Of a stretch of 64,000 nucleotides of DNA, positions 31,012 through 38,324 are shown piece after piece. The DNA is from Escherichia sp. E1V33 (GTDB lineage: Bacteria; Pseudomonadota; Gammaproteobacteria; Enterobacterales; Enterobacteriaceae): contig NZ_RHJI01000002.1 in NCBI RefSeq assembly GCF_004211955.1, positions 62,001 to 126,000 on the forward strand, written 5' to 3'. Below the pieces are notes generated by a model, which saw only the letters and a program-made list of their open reading frames with translations, did no database searches and was not told the DNA's origin. The translations under genes were made by a program, and so were the position numbers. Positions within the stretch are counted from its first letter, which is position 1, and each line of letters starts with the position of its first letter.

Positions 31012-32700
31012 TTATTCCCCCACCATTTCAGTATTTGCCGCGCCTGGCGGCACCATTGGGTACACTTTTTCTTCGGCATCAATGCGTACGTGGATCAGCG
31101 CCGGACCAGGGCGATTAATAATTTCCTGTAATGCCGCCTGCGGATCGGTTTCATTATTTAAATCACAGGTTTCGAGGCCGAACCCAGCAGCAATTTGCAT
31201 AAAGTTGATTTTGCCCGGATAGGTGGCGGCAAAAACACCCTGCTTGTAGAACAGACTCTGTTGCTGATGTACCAGTCCCAGTGCTTCGTTGTTCATCAGA
31301 ATGATTTTGACATCCAGCTGATTTTCGCTGGCGGTGGCCATCTCCTGAATATTCATCATCAGGCTGCCGTCGCCGGAGAAACACAACACTTTGCGATCCG
31401 GGTTAGCCAGCGCCGCACCTATCGCTGCGGGTAAACCGAAGCCCATCGTTCCCAGCCCACCAGAAGTCAGCCACTGGCGTGGGCGATTGAGAGGATAAGC
31501 CTGCGCGGTCCACATCTGATGCTGACCTACATCGGTGGTGATAATCGCATTGTCATCGACACAGGCGGCAACGGCGTTAATCAGCCCGTAATGTGTTAAT
31601 GGATCGCACGCTTTCGGAATAGGACACGGGAATTCGCGCTGCAAATCCGCCACCAACTGGTGCCACTCTGTACGCGGCTGGGCTTCCACGCGTGGGATCA
31701 GCTGCGCCAGCACATCATCAACATCCGCCTGAATCGCCACGTGCGGTTGTTTAACTTTACCCAGCTCCGCGCGGTCGATATCCACATGTATAATTTTGGC
31801 GTTCGGGCAGAACTCTTCCGTTTTACCAATCGCCCGGTCATCAAAACGAGCACCGAGAACAATCAGCAGATCCGCCTCCTGCAAGATATAGTTAGTGCTG
31901 CGCACGCCATGCATCCCCAGCATACCCAGCGACAGCGGATGCGCTTTTGGCAACATGCCCAGCGCCATTAAGGTCATGGTGGTAGGCAGCTGCGCTTTCT
32001 CAGCCAGTTCACGCACCCGCGCGGGCGCGTTAATGACACCGCCCCCCAGATAAAGCACCGGGCGTTTGGCTGCGTTAATCATTGCCGCTGCGTCACGAAT
32101 GCTTTCTTCGCTAAAGGCGGGCGCGGCGGCTTTTTCTGCCACAGCGGGCTGTGCTTCAATCTCAAAAACTGCCGTTTGCACATCCTTAGGAATGTCTATC
32201 CACACCGGGCCAGGGCGGCCTGATTGCGCAATGCGAAAGGCATCGCTCATGACCTGCGGGAGTTCTTCGATATGTCTGACCAGATAGTTGTGTTTGGTGA
32301 TGGGGATAGAGATGCCGTAGGTGTCCACTTCCTGGAAGGCGTCGGTGCCAATCATCGAGGCGGGAACCTGACCAGTGATGCAAATCAGCGGGATGGAGTC
32401 CAGCCGCGCATCGGCAATGGCGGTCACCAGGTTAGTCGCACCCGGTCCGCTACAGGCCATACAAACCGCCGGTTTGCCATCAGTGCGAGCCATTCCCTGG
32501 GCGATAAACCCCGCGCCCTGTTCATGACGAGCCAGAATATGGCGGATTTGCGTGCTTTGGCTTAAGGCGTCGTAAACAGGGAGAATCGAACCGCCCGGAA
32601 TCCCCGTCACAATCTTAATACCCTGCTGTTCCAGGAAATGAACGATAAATTCTGCGCCTGTAAAACGCTTACGTGTCGATGTTGTGCCCGAACTTGCCAT
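31012..32700 (-). CDS. ilvB: Acetolactate synthase I catalytic subunit IlvB
   Basis: A 562-residue thiamine-diphosphate enzyme that condenses two pyruvates to acetolactate, or pyruvate with 2-oxobutyrate to acetohydroxybutyrate. The catalytic Glu60 is in ARHEQGAGF; an FAD-binding middle domain follows, and the ThDP/Mg motif GDGSLMMN begins near residue 455. The ATG at 32700 is the standard start. The gene is controlled by attenuation through the ivbL leader immediately upstream, which senses valine and leucine, and in K-12 also by CRP. Confidence 0.97.
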   Translation of the reverse strand: MASSGTTSTRKRFTGAEFIVHFLEQQGIKIVTGIPGGSILPVYDALSQSTQIRHILARHEQGAGFIAQGMARTDGKPAVCMACSGPGATNLVTAIADARLDSIPLICITGQVPASMIGTDAFQEVDTYGISIPITKHNYLVRHIEELPQVMSDAFRIAQSGRPGPVWIDIPKDVQTAVFEIEAQPAVAEKAAAPAFSEESIRDAAAMINAAKRPVLYLGGGVINAPARVRELAEKAQLPTTMTLMALGMLPKAHPLSLGMLGMHGVRSTNYILQEADLLIVLGARFDDRAIGKTEEFCPNAKIIHVDIDRAELGKVKQPHVAIQADVDDVLAQLIPRVEAQPRTEWHQLVADLQREFPCPIPKACDPLTHYGLINAVAACVDDNAIITTDVGQHQMWTAQAYPLNRPRQWLTSGGLGTMGFGLPAAIGAALANPDRKVLCFSGDGSLMMNIQEMATASENQLDVKIILMNNEALGLVHQQQSLFYKQGVFAATYPGKINFMQIAAGFGLETCDLNNETDPQAALQEIINRPGPALIHVRIDAEEKVYPMVPPGAANTEMVGE

Positions 32701-32748
32701 GCTCCAGTCCTTTTCTTCTGGGCCGACTTTCCGGGAGGTGTTTAAACG

Positions 32749-32783
32749 AAAAACCCCGCCCGGTTTGCGCCGGCGGGGTTTTG
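32749..32783 (-). terminator. ilvB attenuator terminator
   Basis: On the minus strand the stem CCCCGCC / GGCGGGG is flanked by A-run and T-run and lies between the ivbL stop and ilvB. It is the classic attenuator hairpin: when charged Val-tRNA and Leu-tRNA are plentiful, the ribosome clears the leader and this terminator forms. Confidence 0.85.
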
Positions 32784-32805
32784 GAATCGTGTGTTGTTCC
32801 AGTCC

Positions 32806-32904
32806 CTACGGCGCATTGCCGACGACCACCACCACACGCACGACGACCACTGCGGCGGATGGCGCAGTTGGTAGTAGTTTTGCGTTGAGCATGGAAGTAG
32901 TCAT
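32806..32904 (-). CDS. ivbL: ilvBN leader peptide IvbL
   Basis: A 32-residue leader peptide, MTTSMLNAKLLPTAP followed by a valine-rich tail (VVVVRVVVVV) and GNAP. The nine or so valine codons stall the ribosome when valine is short, which favours the antiterminator and lets ilvBN be transcribed. Leucine codons (KLL) lie before the valine run. The sequence equals K-12 IvbL. Confidence 0.95.
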   Translation of the reverse strand: MTTSMLNAKLLPTAPSAAVVVVRVVVVVGNAP

Positions 32905-33033
32905 TGGGGACCTTGTTGGTTTTGTGTTTAACAATATTTATACAAGCACAGCTTTACAGGGGAGACAATGGAAAATTTTTCATCAGGGAATAATTGGGGG
33001 ATTGATCACGTTTTGTACTGAAACGCAGGCAAC

Positions 33034-33108
33034 AAAAAACCCCGCCGGAGCGAGGTTCCTTCAGCCGCCCACGGCTGGTAACCGCAAAGCACACTGTATT
33101 ATGTCAAC
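33034..33108 (-). ncRNA. istR: IstR-1 antitoxin small RNA
   Basis: A 75-nt constitutive RNA transcribed opposite to tisB. Its 5' end (GTTGACATAATACAGTGTGC) pairs with the tisAB leader, and its 3' end forms a GC hairpin followed by a run of T (minus strand, ending near 33034). It inhibits TisB synthesis by competing with standby ribosomes and recruiting RNase III. A longer LexA-controlled form, IstR-2, starts further upstream. Boundaries are from similarity to K-12. Confidence 0.85.
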
Positions 33109-33216
33109 ACTGAAAGTATACGTGTTCCGCGCAGAACGCGCAATTTCGGCACGAATTTTGACTTATTTAGCGCATAATTGAGTATCGATCACAGTTTTGA
33201 TTTTGTCTAACTTTCA

Positions 33217-33232
33217 CTGTTTATTTATACAG
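33217..33232 (+). promoter_or_regulatory. LexA (SOS) box of tisB
   Basis: CTGTTTATTTATACAG matches the LexA consensus CTGT-N8-ACAG exactly at its ends with an AT-rich middle. It precedes the tisAB transcript and explains induction by DNA damage. Confidence 0.9.
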
Positions 33233-33345
33233 TGCAATTCTATAATATCACTGTACGCAATGTGTTATGCGGGGCCGCATCGTTACCCGGCGCACTAAGT
33301 CCTGGCTGAAACGGGTGGTGCCGTCAGCGCCTTAACCCCGCGTGA

Positions 33346-33365
33346 GCACACTGTGTTATGTCAAC
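33346..33365 (+). promoter_or_regulatory. IstR-1 pairing site in the tisAB leader
   Basis: This 20-nt stretch (GCACACTGTGTTATGTCAAC) repeats the complement of the IstR-1 5' end with one change that is still a G-U pair. It is the standby-ribosome/IstR-1 target region of the mRNA, about 100 nt before the tisB start. Confidence 0.8.
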
Positions 33366-33467
33366 AAGCACAACGTTTCTTCTGAAGAAGCCGCGTGCGC
33401 AACAGCTGGCAACAGGCAGCGGAAAGGTACGTCAGCTGGCAGTGCTCCTGAACCACAGGAGACGCGT

Positions 33468-33557
33468 ATGAGCCTGGTGGATATCGCCATTCTTATCCTC
33501 AAACTCATTGTTGCAGCACTGCAACTGCTTGATGCTGTTCTGAAATATCTTAAGTAA
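33468..33557 (+). CDS. tisB: SOS-induced membrane toxin TisB
   Basis: A 29-residue hydrophobic amphipathic helix (MSLVDIAILILKLIVAALQL, then LDAVLKYLK) that inserts into the inner membrane, lowers the proton-motive force and promotes persistence after DNA damage. Asp5 and two lysines lie on the polar face. It is produced only when LexA repression is relieved and IstR-1 is outnumbered. A Shine-Dalgarno (ACAGGAG) lies 8 bp upstream. The longer frame starting at 33342 covers the untranslated leader and is not a separate protein. Confidence 0.93.
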   Translation: MSLVDIAILILKLIVAALQLLDAVLKYLK

Positions 33558-33577
33558 TTCAGATTCAAGCCGCACTT

Positions 33578-33605
33578 AAGGGGAGTGGGAAACCGCTCCC
33601 CTTTC
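33578..33605 (+). terminator. Terminator of the tisAB mRNA
   Basis: AGGGGAG and CTCCCCT form a strong stem with loop TGGGAAACCG, followed by TTTC. It lies 20 bp after the tisB stop. Confidence 0.7.
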
Positions 33606-33840
33606 ATATTCTGCTTGCGAATTGGTGTCGGATGCGATGCTGGCGGAATAGGGCGTAAACGTTCCCCCCCTACTCCGGCAACATTTATTGCCGCTGTTGT
33701 TTATATTTTCTGCCGTTTTGTTATTCATCATTCCGTATATATATCTGGCTAACATTTATCAATGTGATAGATTCCTCTCCTGCATTTATTCGAATGCGTA
33801 GTAACTTATTCTAAATATATTTTTAAAAGCGTCTGTGATA

Positions 33841-35025
33841 ATGAAAAGGCATAGAAACGTCAATTTATTATTGATGTTGGTATTACTCGTGGCCGTCGGT
33901 CAGATGGCACAAACTATTTATATTCCTGCTATTGCCGATATGGCACAAGATCTCAACGTCCGTGAAGGGGCGGTGCAGAGCGTAATGGGCGCTTATCTGC
34001 TGACCTACGGTATCTCACAACTATTTTATGGCCCAATTTCCGACAGGGTGGGACGCCGCCCGGTGATCCTCGTCGGAATGTCCATTTTTATGTTGGCGAC
34101 ATTGATAGCAGTCACCACTTCCAGCCTGACGGTGTTAATTGCCGCCAGTGCGATACAGGGGATGGGGACCGGCGTCGGCGGCGTAATGGCGCGTACATTA
34201 CCGCGTGATTTATATGAACGGACACAGCTTCGTCACGCTAATAGCATGTTAAATATGGGGATTCTTGTTAGTCCGTTGCTCGCACCACTCATTGGCGGCC
34301 TGCTGAATACCCTTTGGAGCTGGCGGGCCTGTTATCTGTTTTTACTGGTGCTTTGTGCCGGTGTGACGTTCAGCATGGCGCGCTGGATGCCAGAAACACG
34401 CCCTGTCGACGCGCCGCGTACGCGCCTGCTCACCAGTTATAAAACTCTCTTTGGCAATAGCGGCTTTAACTGCTATTTGCTGATGTTAATTGGTGGTCTG
34501 GCAGGGATTGCCGCTTTCGAAGCCTGTTCCGGTGTGTTGATGGGTGCAGTGTTAGGGTTAAGCAGCATGACAGTCAGTATTTTGTTTATTCTGCCAATTC
34601 CAGCGGCATTCTTCGGCGCATGGTTTGCTGGTCGACCGAACAAACGCTTCTCTACGTTAATGTGGCAGTCGGTTATCTGCTGCCTGTTGGCAGGAATGAT
34701 GATGTGGATCCCCGGCTGGTTTAGCGTGATGAATGTCTGGACGTTACTCGTTCCCGCCGCGCTGTTCTTTTTCGGTGCCGGGATGTTGTTTCCGCTGGCA
34801 ACCAGTGGCGCAATGGAGCCATTCCCCTTCCTGGCTGGCACGGCTGGCGCGCTAGTCGGCGGCCTGCAAAATATTGGTTCCGGCGTGCTGGCGTCGCTCT
34901 CCGCGATGCTGCCGCAAACCGGTCAGGGTAGCTTGGGGTTGTTGATGACCTTAATGGGATTGTTGATCGTGCTGTGCTGGCTACCGCTGGCGACGCGGAT
35001 GTCGCATCAGGGGCAGCCCGTTTAA
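33841..35025 (+). CDS. emrD: Multidrug efflux pump EmrD
   Basis: A 394-residue major facilitator (DHA1) with 12 helices that exports amphipathic compounds such as uncouplers and detergents by proton antiport. MFS motif A is visible as GPISDRVGRRPVILVG near residue 65, and the periplasmic-face motif C region GILVSPLLAPLIGG follows. The ATG at 33841 yields MKRHRNVNLLLM, the known start; an in-frame GTG two codons upstream is less likely. It converges on yidF. The 240 bp upstream hold nothing I recognise beyond AT-rich promoter-like sequence. Confidence 0.95.
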   Translation: MKRHRNVNLLLMLVLLVAVGQMAQTIYIPAIADMAQDLNVREGAVQSVMGAYLLTYGISQLFYGPISDRVGRRPVILVGMSIFMLATLIAVTTSSLTVLIAASAIQGMGTGVGGVMARTLPRDLYERTQLRHANSMLNMGILVSPLLAPLIGGLLNTLWSWRACYLFLLVLCAGVTFSMARWMPETRPVDAPRTRLLTSYKTLFGNSGFNCYLLMLIGGLAGIAAFEACSGVLMGAVLGLSSMTVSILFILPIPAAFFGAWFAGRPNKRFSTLMWQSVICCLLAGMMMWIPGWFSVMNVWTLLVPAALFFFGAGMLFPLATSGAMEPFPFLAGTAGALVGGLQNIGSGVLASLSAMLPQTGQGSLGLLMTLMGLLIVLCWLPLATRMSHQGQPV

Positions 35026-35032
35026 GCTCACG

Positions 35033-35530
35033 TCACCGCAGCATCGTCATCAACTCCATTGGAGAACGATGCTGCTTTATCAAGTCACGCATCACCCGCA
35101 TGTGCGGCGCAGAGTAGGAATAAAAAGCTTGATAGCCAACACAAAGCGCGTTGTCAGGACAATCCTCTGGGGAATGCAGACACAAGCGATGCCAGTCGCA
35201 CATCTGACACTCCCGCCGAAGTTGTACGTTTTCGCTCCCGCACCATTTTTGCAGCGTGGCGTCAAAAAGTTCGACTGATATACGACCAATATCTTCACGC
35301 GCCCAACGCTCGAACAGAGCGATTAAAAATTGCCCCCACAGTTCAGCTGTCACCGAAGAAGCTGTCAGCTTGCCCCGGTCATCAAATTCTATATGGGGAA
35401 TAAGTTGCACGGAGCGAAGACCCCGCTGTTTGAAATTCTGATAAAAATCGGCAGGTTGTAGCGCATCTTTATACTCTACAACTAGTTTATGCCTGTCCTC
35501 TTCAGCATTGACAACCTGACTTCCTGTCAT
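35033..35530 (-). CDS. yidF: YidF, fragment resembling the C-terminus of an anaerobic sulfatase maturase
   Basis: A 165-residue protein. Its sequence resembles the C-terminal part of radical-SAM anaerobic sulfatase-maturing enzymes (AslB/YdeM type): a VVN start, VTAELWGQFLIALFERWARE, FDATLQKW, and a cysteine tail CQMCDWHRLC followed by CGYQ-like VGYQAFY, MRDLIKQH and SPMELMTMLR. It has no radical-SAM CxxxCxxC motif and seems to lack part of the SPASM cysteine set. It therefore looks like a decayed or repurposed fragment. It starts the yidFGH cluster in reverse order (overlap of 4 bp with yidG) and lies near yidJ, a Cys-type sulfatase. The fragment is also present in K-12. Confidence 0.8.
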   Translation of the reverse strand: MTGSQVVNAEEDRHKLVVEYKDALQPADFYQNFKQRGLRSVQLIPHIEFDDRGKLTASSVTAELWGQFLIALFERWAREDIGRISVELFDATLQKWCGSENVQLRRECQMCDWHRLCLHSPEDCPDNALCVGYQAFYSYSAPHMRVMRDLIKQHRSPMELMTMLR

Positions 35531-35889
35531 GTGACTCTCTCAATCAATACGACTAGTTGATGTATATGCGTTACAGCAAACAGTATTGCAAGAGATAACA
35601 CCGCGAGGGAGATCATAAATTTGTCACGGATTACGTTAAATTGAGAAAAATCACTATTAGTCACATCCATTAAATTACGATTACGGGTATAGCGCCAAAG
35701 TATTAGTGCCACAATGGCGAGGATGCCAATAGAAATCCAGAACAACGCGCCGGCCTGATGCCAGTTGTGTTTAATTGCCAGCGCCATCAGCGCGCCATAG
35801 CCCAGCATGGTGCGAAACCACGCCAGCGATGTACGTTCTGGCTGAAGTCCGGGATCAGCAATACGTCTGGCTTTACGACTATCCGGCAT
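35527..35889 (-). CDS. yidG: YidG, DUF202 inner-membrane protein
   Basis: A 120-residue protein with three predicted helices and the DUF202 start motif (PERTSLAWFRTMLGYGALMALAI). The function is not known; fungal DUF202 relatives are VTC/polyphosphate-associated. It overlaps yidF by 4 bp (ATGA type) and yidH by 11 bp, so the three are translated as one operon (yidH-yidG-yidF). YidG and YidH are paralogues and may form a hetero-oligomer, which is inference. Confidence 0.9.
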   Translation of the reverse strand: MPDSRKARRIADPGLQPERTSLAWFRTMLGYGALMALAIKHNWHQAGALFWISIGILAIVALILWRYTRNRNLMDVTNSDFSQFNVIRDKFMISLAVLSLAILFAVTHIHQLVVLIERVT

Positions 35890-36226
35890 ACAGTACCAGC
35901 CCCATGACTATTACCGCCACGATCATCAATATTAAGCTGATGATTAATAAGCTGTTGGTATAGGGTAAGTCCTCTTTCAAACGCATCGCTTTTTCATTGC
36001 GTAACCAGCGCAGGTAGCCATACATCGCTAACCCGCCGGAAAACAGGCACAACAATAACGCCAACAGTTCACGAATGACGGGCGTGGCGAAGTCTGGCGC
36101 AAGTTGATCCAGCCCGACGCCCGCCGCCAGAAATCCCAACGCAGTACGGATCCATGCCAGAAATGTACGTTCATTAGCCAACGAAAAGCGGTAATCAGGC
36201 GCTTCTCCGAGGCGGGAAATTTTCAT
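35879..36226 (-). CDS. yidH: YidH, DUF202 inner-membrane protein
   Basis: A 115-residue three-helix protein with the DUF202 signature NERTFLAWIRTALGFLAAGVG followed by two further membrane segments. It is the first gene of the yidH-yidG-yidF operon, with a good Shine-Dalgarno (AAAGGAGCAACA) before its ATG. The function is unknown. Confidence 0.92.
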   Translation of the reverse strand: MKISRLGEAPDYRFSLANERTFLAWIRTALGFLAAGVGLDQLAPDFATPVIRELLALLLCLFSGGLAMYGYLRWLRNEKAMRLKEDLPYTNSLLIISLILMIVAVIVMGLVLYAG

Positions 36227-36334
36227 TGTTGCTCCTTTGCACTTTCACTAACGCTCTGCCTTTAGCGGTTATTTTTAAGAATTTGGTCCGCCCGTTTCCT
36301 GATATGCTTTTGCCATCCACTACAAGGAGGTCTG

Positions 36335-36784
36335 ATGGGTATCATAGCGCAAAATAAAAGCAGTTCACTGGGCATGCTATTCGGTGCCATCGCTTTATTG
36401 ATGGGTATTATCCACTTTTCATTCGGCCCTTTTGCCGCACCGCCTCCAACGCTGGAAAGCATCGTGGCGGACAAAACGGCTGAAATTAAAAGAGGTCTTC
36501 TCGCCGGAATAAAAGATGAAAAAATTACTACGGTGGAGAAAAAAGAGACGGTTGATGTCGATAAAATCCTCGATCAAGGTGGTATCGCACTGGCCATTGC
36601 CGCGCTACTCTGCGCATTTATTGGCGGTATGCGTAAGGAAAATCGCTGGGGCATTCGCGGCGCACTGGTATTTGGCGGCGGGACGCTGGCTTTCCATACC
36701 TTGCTTTTTGGTATCGGCATCGTGTGCAGCATTTTGCTGATATTCCTTATCTTTTCCTTCCTGACCGGCGGTTCACTGGTTTAA
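36335..36784 (+). CDS. yidI: YidI, inner-membrane protein
   Basis: A 149-residue protein with an N-terminal helix (LGMLFGAIALLMGIIHFSFG), a polar helical segment (residues about 45-85, rich in Lys and Glu) and two or three C-terminal helices ending IFSFLTGGSLV. The start follows a strong AGGAGG. It diverges from yidH and converges on yidJ. The function is unknown. Confidence 0.9.
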   Translation: MGIIAQNKSSSLGMLFGAIALLMGIIHFSFGPFAAPPPTLESIVADKTAEIKRGLLAGIKDEKITTVEKKETVDVDKILDQGGIALAIAALLCAFIGGMRKENRWGIRGALVFGGGTLAFHTLLFGIGIVCSILLIFLIFSFLTGGSLV

Positions 36785-36830
36785 GCGGCCTGAATATTGC
36801 CCGCCAGGCTTCCGCCAGCGGGCATCATCG

Positions 36831-38324
36831 TCAGAACTTCTGTTTTTTATCCTCGACCTTCACTCCTTGCGTCGGTAAACCGGTGTCATAGTCCCGTACC
36901 ACTGGAGAATAACCATCCTGTGGGCGTGGACGGAACGCCCCCATCCAGCGCGGTTGCGCATCTTTGCGCCACGGACGCAGGCTCCATTGATAACTGCGGA
37001 ACGGATCGCGAATTTTGTCCATATAATCCAGTAAGGCGTCATGCATCTTGCTGCGAACGTCGGCAAAATTGACATCATCAATCACGTTATGCAGTTCATT
37101 TGGGTCGTTACGGCGATCGTAAAGTTCATCACTGGTGAAAAGGTTAAGCACCAGTTTATAGTCATCTGTTACCCAGCAACGAACCGGAATAAAGCCGCCA
37201 AAGCTGTCATGTTCAATCTCATAACGGTTAAATTCCACCATCACGCCACGAGGTTCTTTCGCTGTGAGGATATTTTCCCCTGGTAAAATTTCAGGTTTTT
37301 CAATATTCGCCAGCGCCATCATTGTCGGTAGTAAATCAATATGGCTGACTGGCGTATCAACCTGTCGCGACTCGCCTTGCGGCGAGCGGATAATCAGCGG
37401 GATGCGAGTAATATCGTCATACATCGCCGCTCCTTTGCTAATGAGCTTATGTGCGCCCATCATTTCACCGTGATCGGAGGTATAAATGACCCACGTATTT
37501 TCACGTTGTTCTGGCGTTAATGCGTGGATAACTCGTCCGATTTGGTCATCAACAAAGTCATTGCAGGCAAAATAGAGCGGATGATGATAAAACCCGTCAT
37601 CACCGACTGGCGATGGCATTGCCTGCGACCATAAACGGTGATGTTCCGGTTTGTTCACCAGGTCATCCTGAGCTTTCTCGCCCAATTCGTAGTAAAAGTC
37701 TTCGTATTTCTCTAAATACTCCACCGGACAGGTGAACGGGTGATGCGGCTCGTCATACGAAACCACCATCAGGAAAGGTTCCTCGGCGCGCGCGGGCTGT
37801 TGCAGAAAATCCACTGCCCGATTGCTGATGCGATGCGCCCAGGTAAAGGTTTCGTCGATATGGTTTGCCTTTAAATCTTCGACGCTGTTTAAGCCGTTAC
37901 GCCACAGGCTGATCTCTCTTTCAGTCAATTCGCTAAGGTAGTTCGCCCCGTCATACCAGTAATCGGCGTCCCATTCCGGCGGACACTCGCCAGTGCCGAA
38001 ATAGTCATGGCCGTCGAGATGCCATTTGCCGATGTAACAGGTGTGATAGCCCGCATCCTTAAAGTAGCGCCCCATGGTGGAGATGTTTTTGCCTGGCGCA
38101 AGGTTGTTGGTCCACGGCCCGGACTGATTAGCGTAGATGCCAGTAAACAGTCCGGCCCGTGCAGGTGTACAAACCGGCGAACAAGTGTAGGCGGAATTAA
38201 AGCGAATACCTTCCGCCGCCAGACAATCAATATTTTGCGTATTCAGCGGCTTACCGCTATAGCAACCGACCATATTGGTGGCCTGGGTGTCAGTCATAAT
38301 GAACAGAAAATTGGGGCGTTTCAT
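36831..38324 (-). CDS. yidJ: Putative Cys-type sulfatase YidJ
   Basis: A 497-residue alkaline-phosphatase-superfamily sulfatase. The formylglycine precursor is Cys52 in CTPAR (residues 52-56), the Cys-type motif, with metal-binding residues in LFIMTDTQATNMVG at the start and TSDHGEMMGAH further on. Activity requires Cys-to-formylglycine conversion by a maturase such as AslB or YdeM. No signal peptide is evident, so it is probably cytoplasmic. It overlaps the start of yidK by 4 bp (the yidK stop is TGA within ATGA). The pairing with a solute symporter suggests uptake and desulfation of a sulfated sugar, which is inference. Confidence 0.92.
   Translation of the reverse strand: MKRPNFLFIMTDTQATNMVGCYSGKPLNTQNIDCLAAEGIRFNSAYTCSPVCTPARAGLFTGIYANQSGPWTNNLAPGKNISTMGRYFKDAGYHTCYIGKWHLDGHDYFGTGECPPEWDADYWYDGANYLSELTEREISLWRNGLNSVEDLKANHIDETFTWAHRISNRAVDFLQQPARAEEPFLMVVSYDEPHHPFTCPVEYLEKYEDFYYELGEKAQDDLVNKPEHHRLWSQAMPSPVGDDGFYHHPLYFACNDFVDDQIGRVIHALTPEQRENTWVIYTSDHGEMMGAHKLISKGAAMYDDITRIPLIIRSPQGESRQVDTPVSHIDLLPTMMALANIEKPEILPGENILTAKEPRGVMVEFNRYEIEHDSFGGFIPVRCWVTDDYKLVLNLFTSDELYDRRNDPNELHNVIDDVNFADVRSKMHDALLDYMDKIRDPFRSYQWSLRPWRKDAQPRWMGAFRPRPQDGYSPVVRDYDTGLPTQGVKVEDKKQKF

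Noticed and set aside
32684-33181. 165-codon plus-strand frame across ivbL and IstR
   Set aside because: It overlaps the attenuator, the leader peptide and IstR-1 on the opposite strand; the Thr-rich run is the reverse complement of the valine codons of ivbL.
33342-33467. Upstream part of the frame containing tisB (tisA-like)
   Set aside because: It lies in the structured leader with the IstR-1 target; TisB alone is known to be the toxin.
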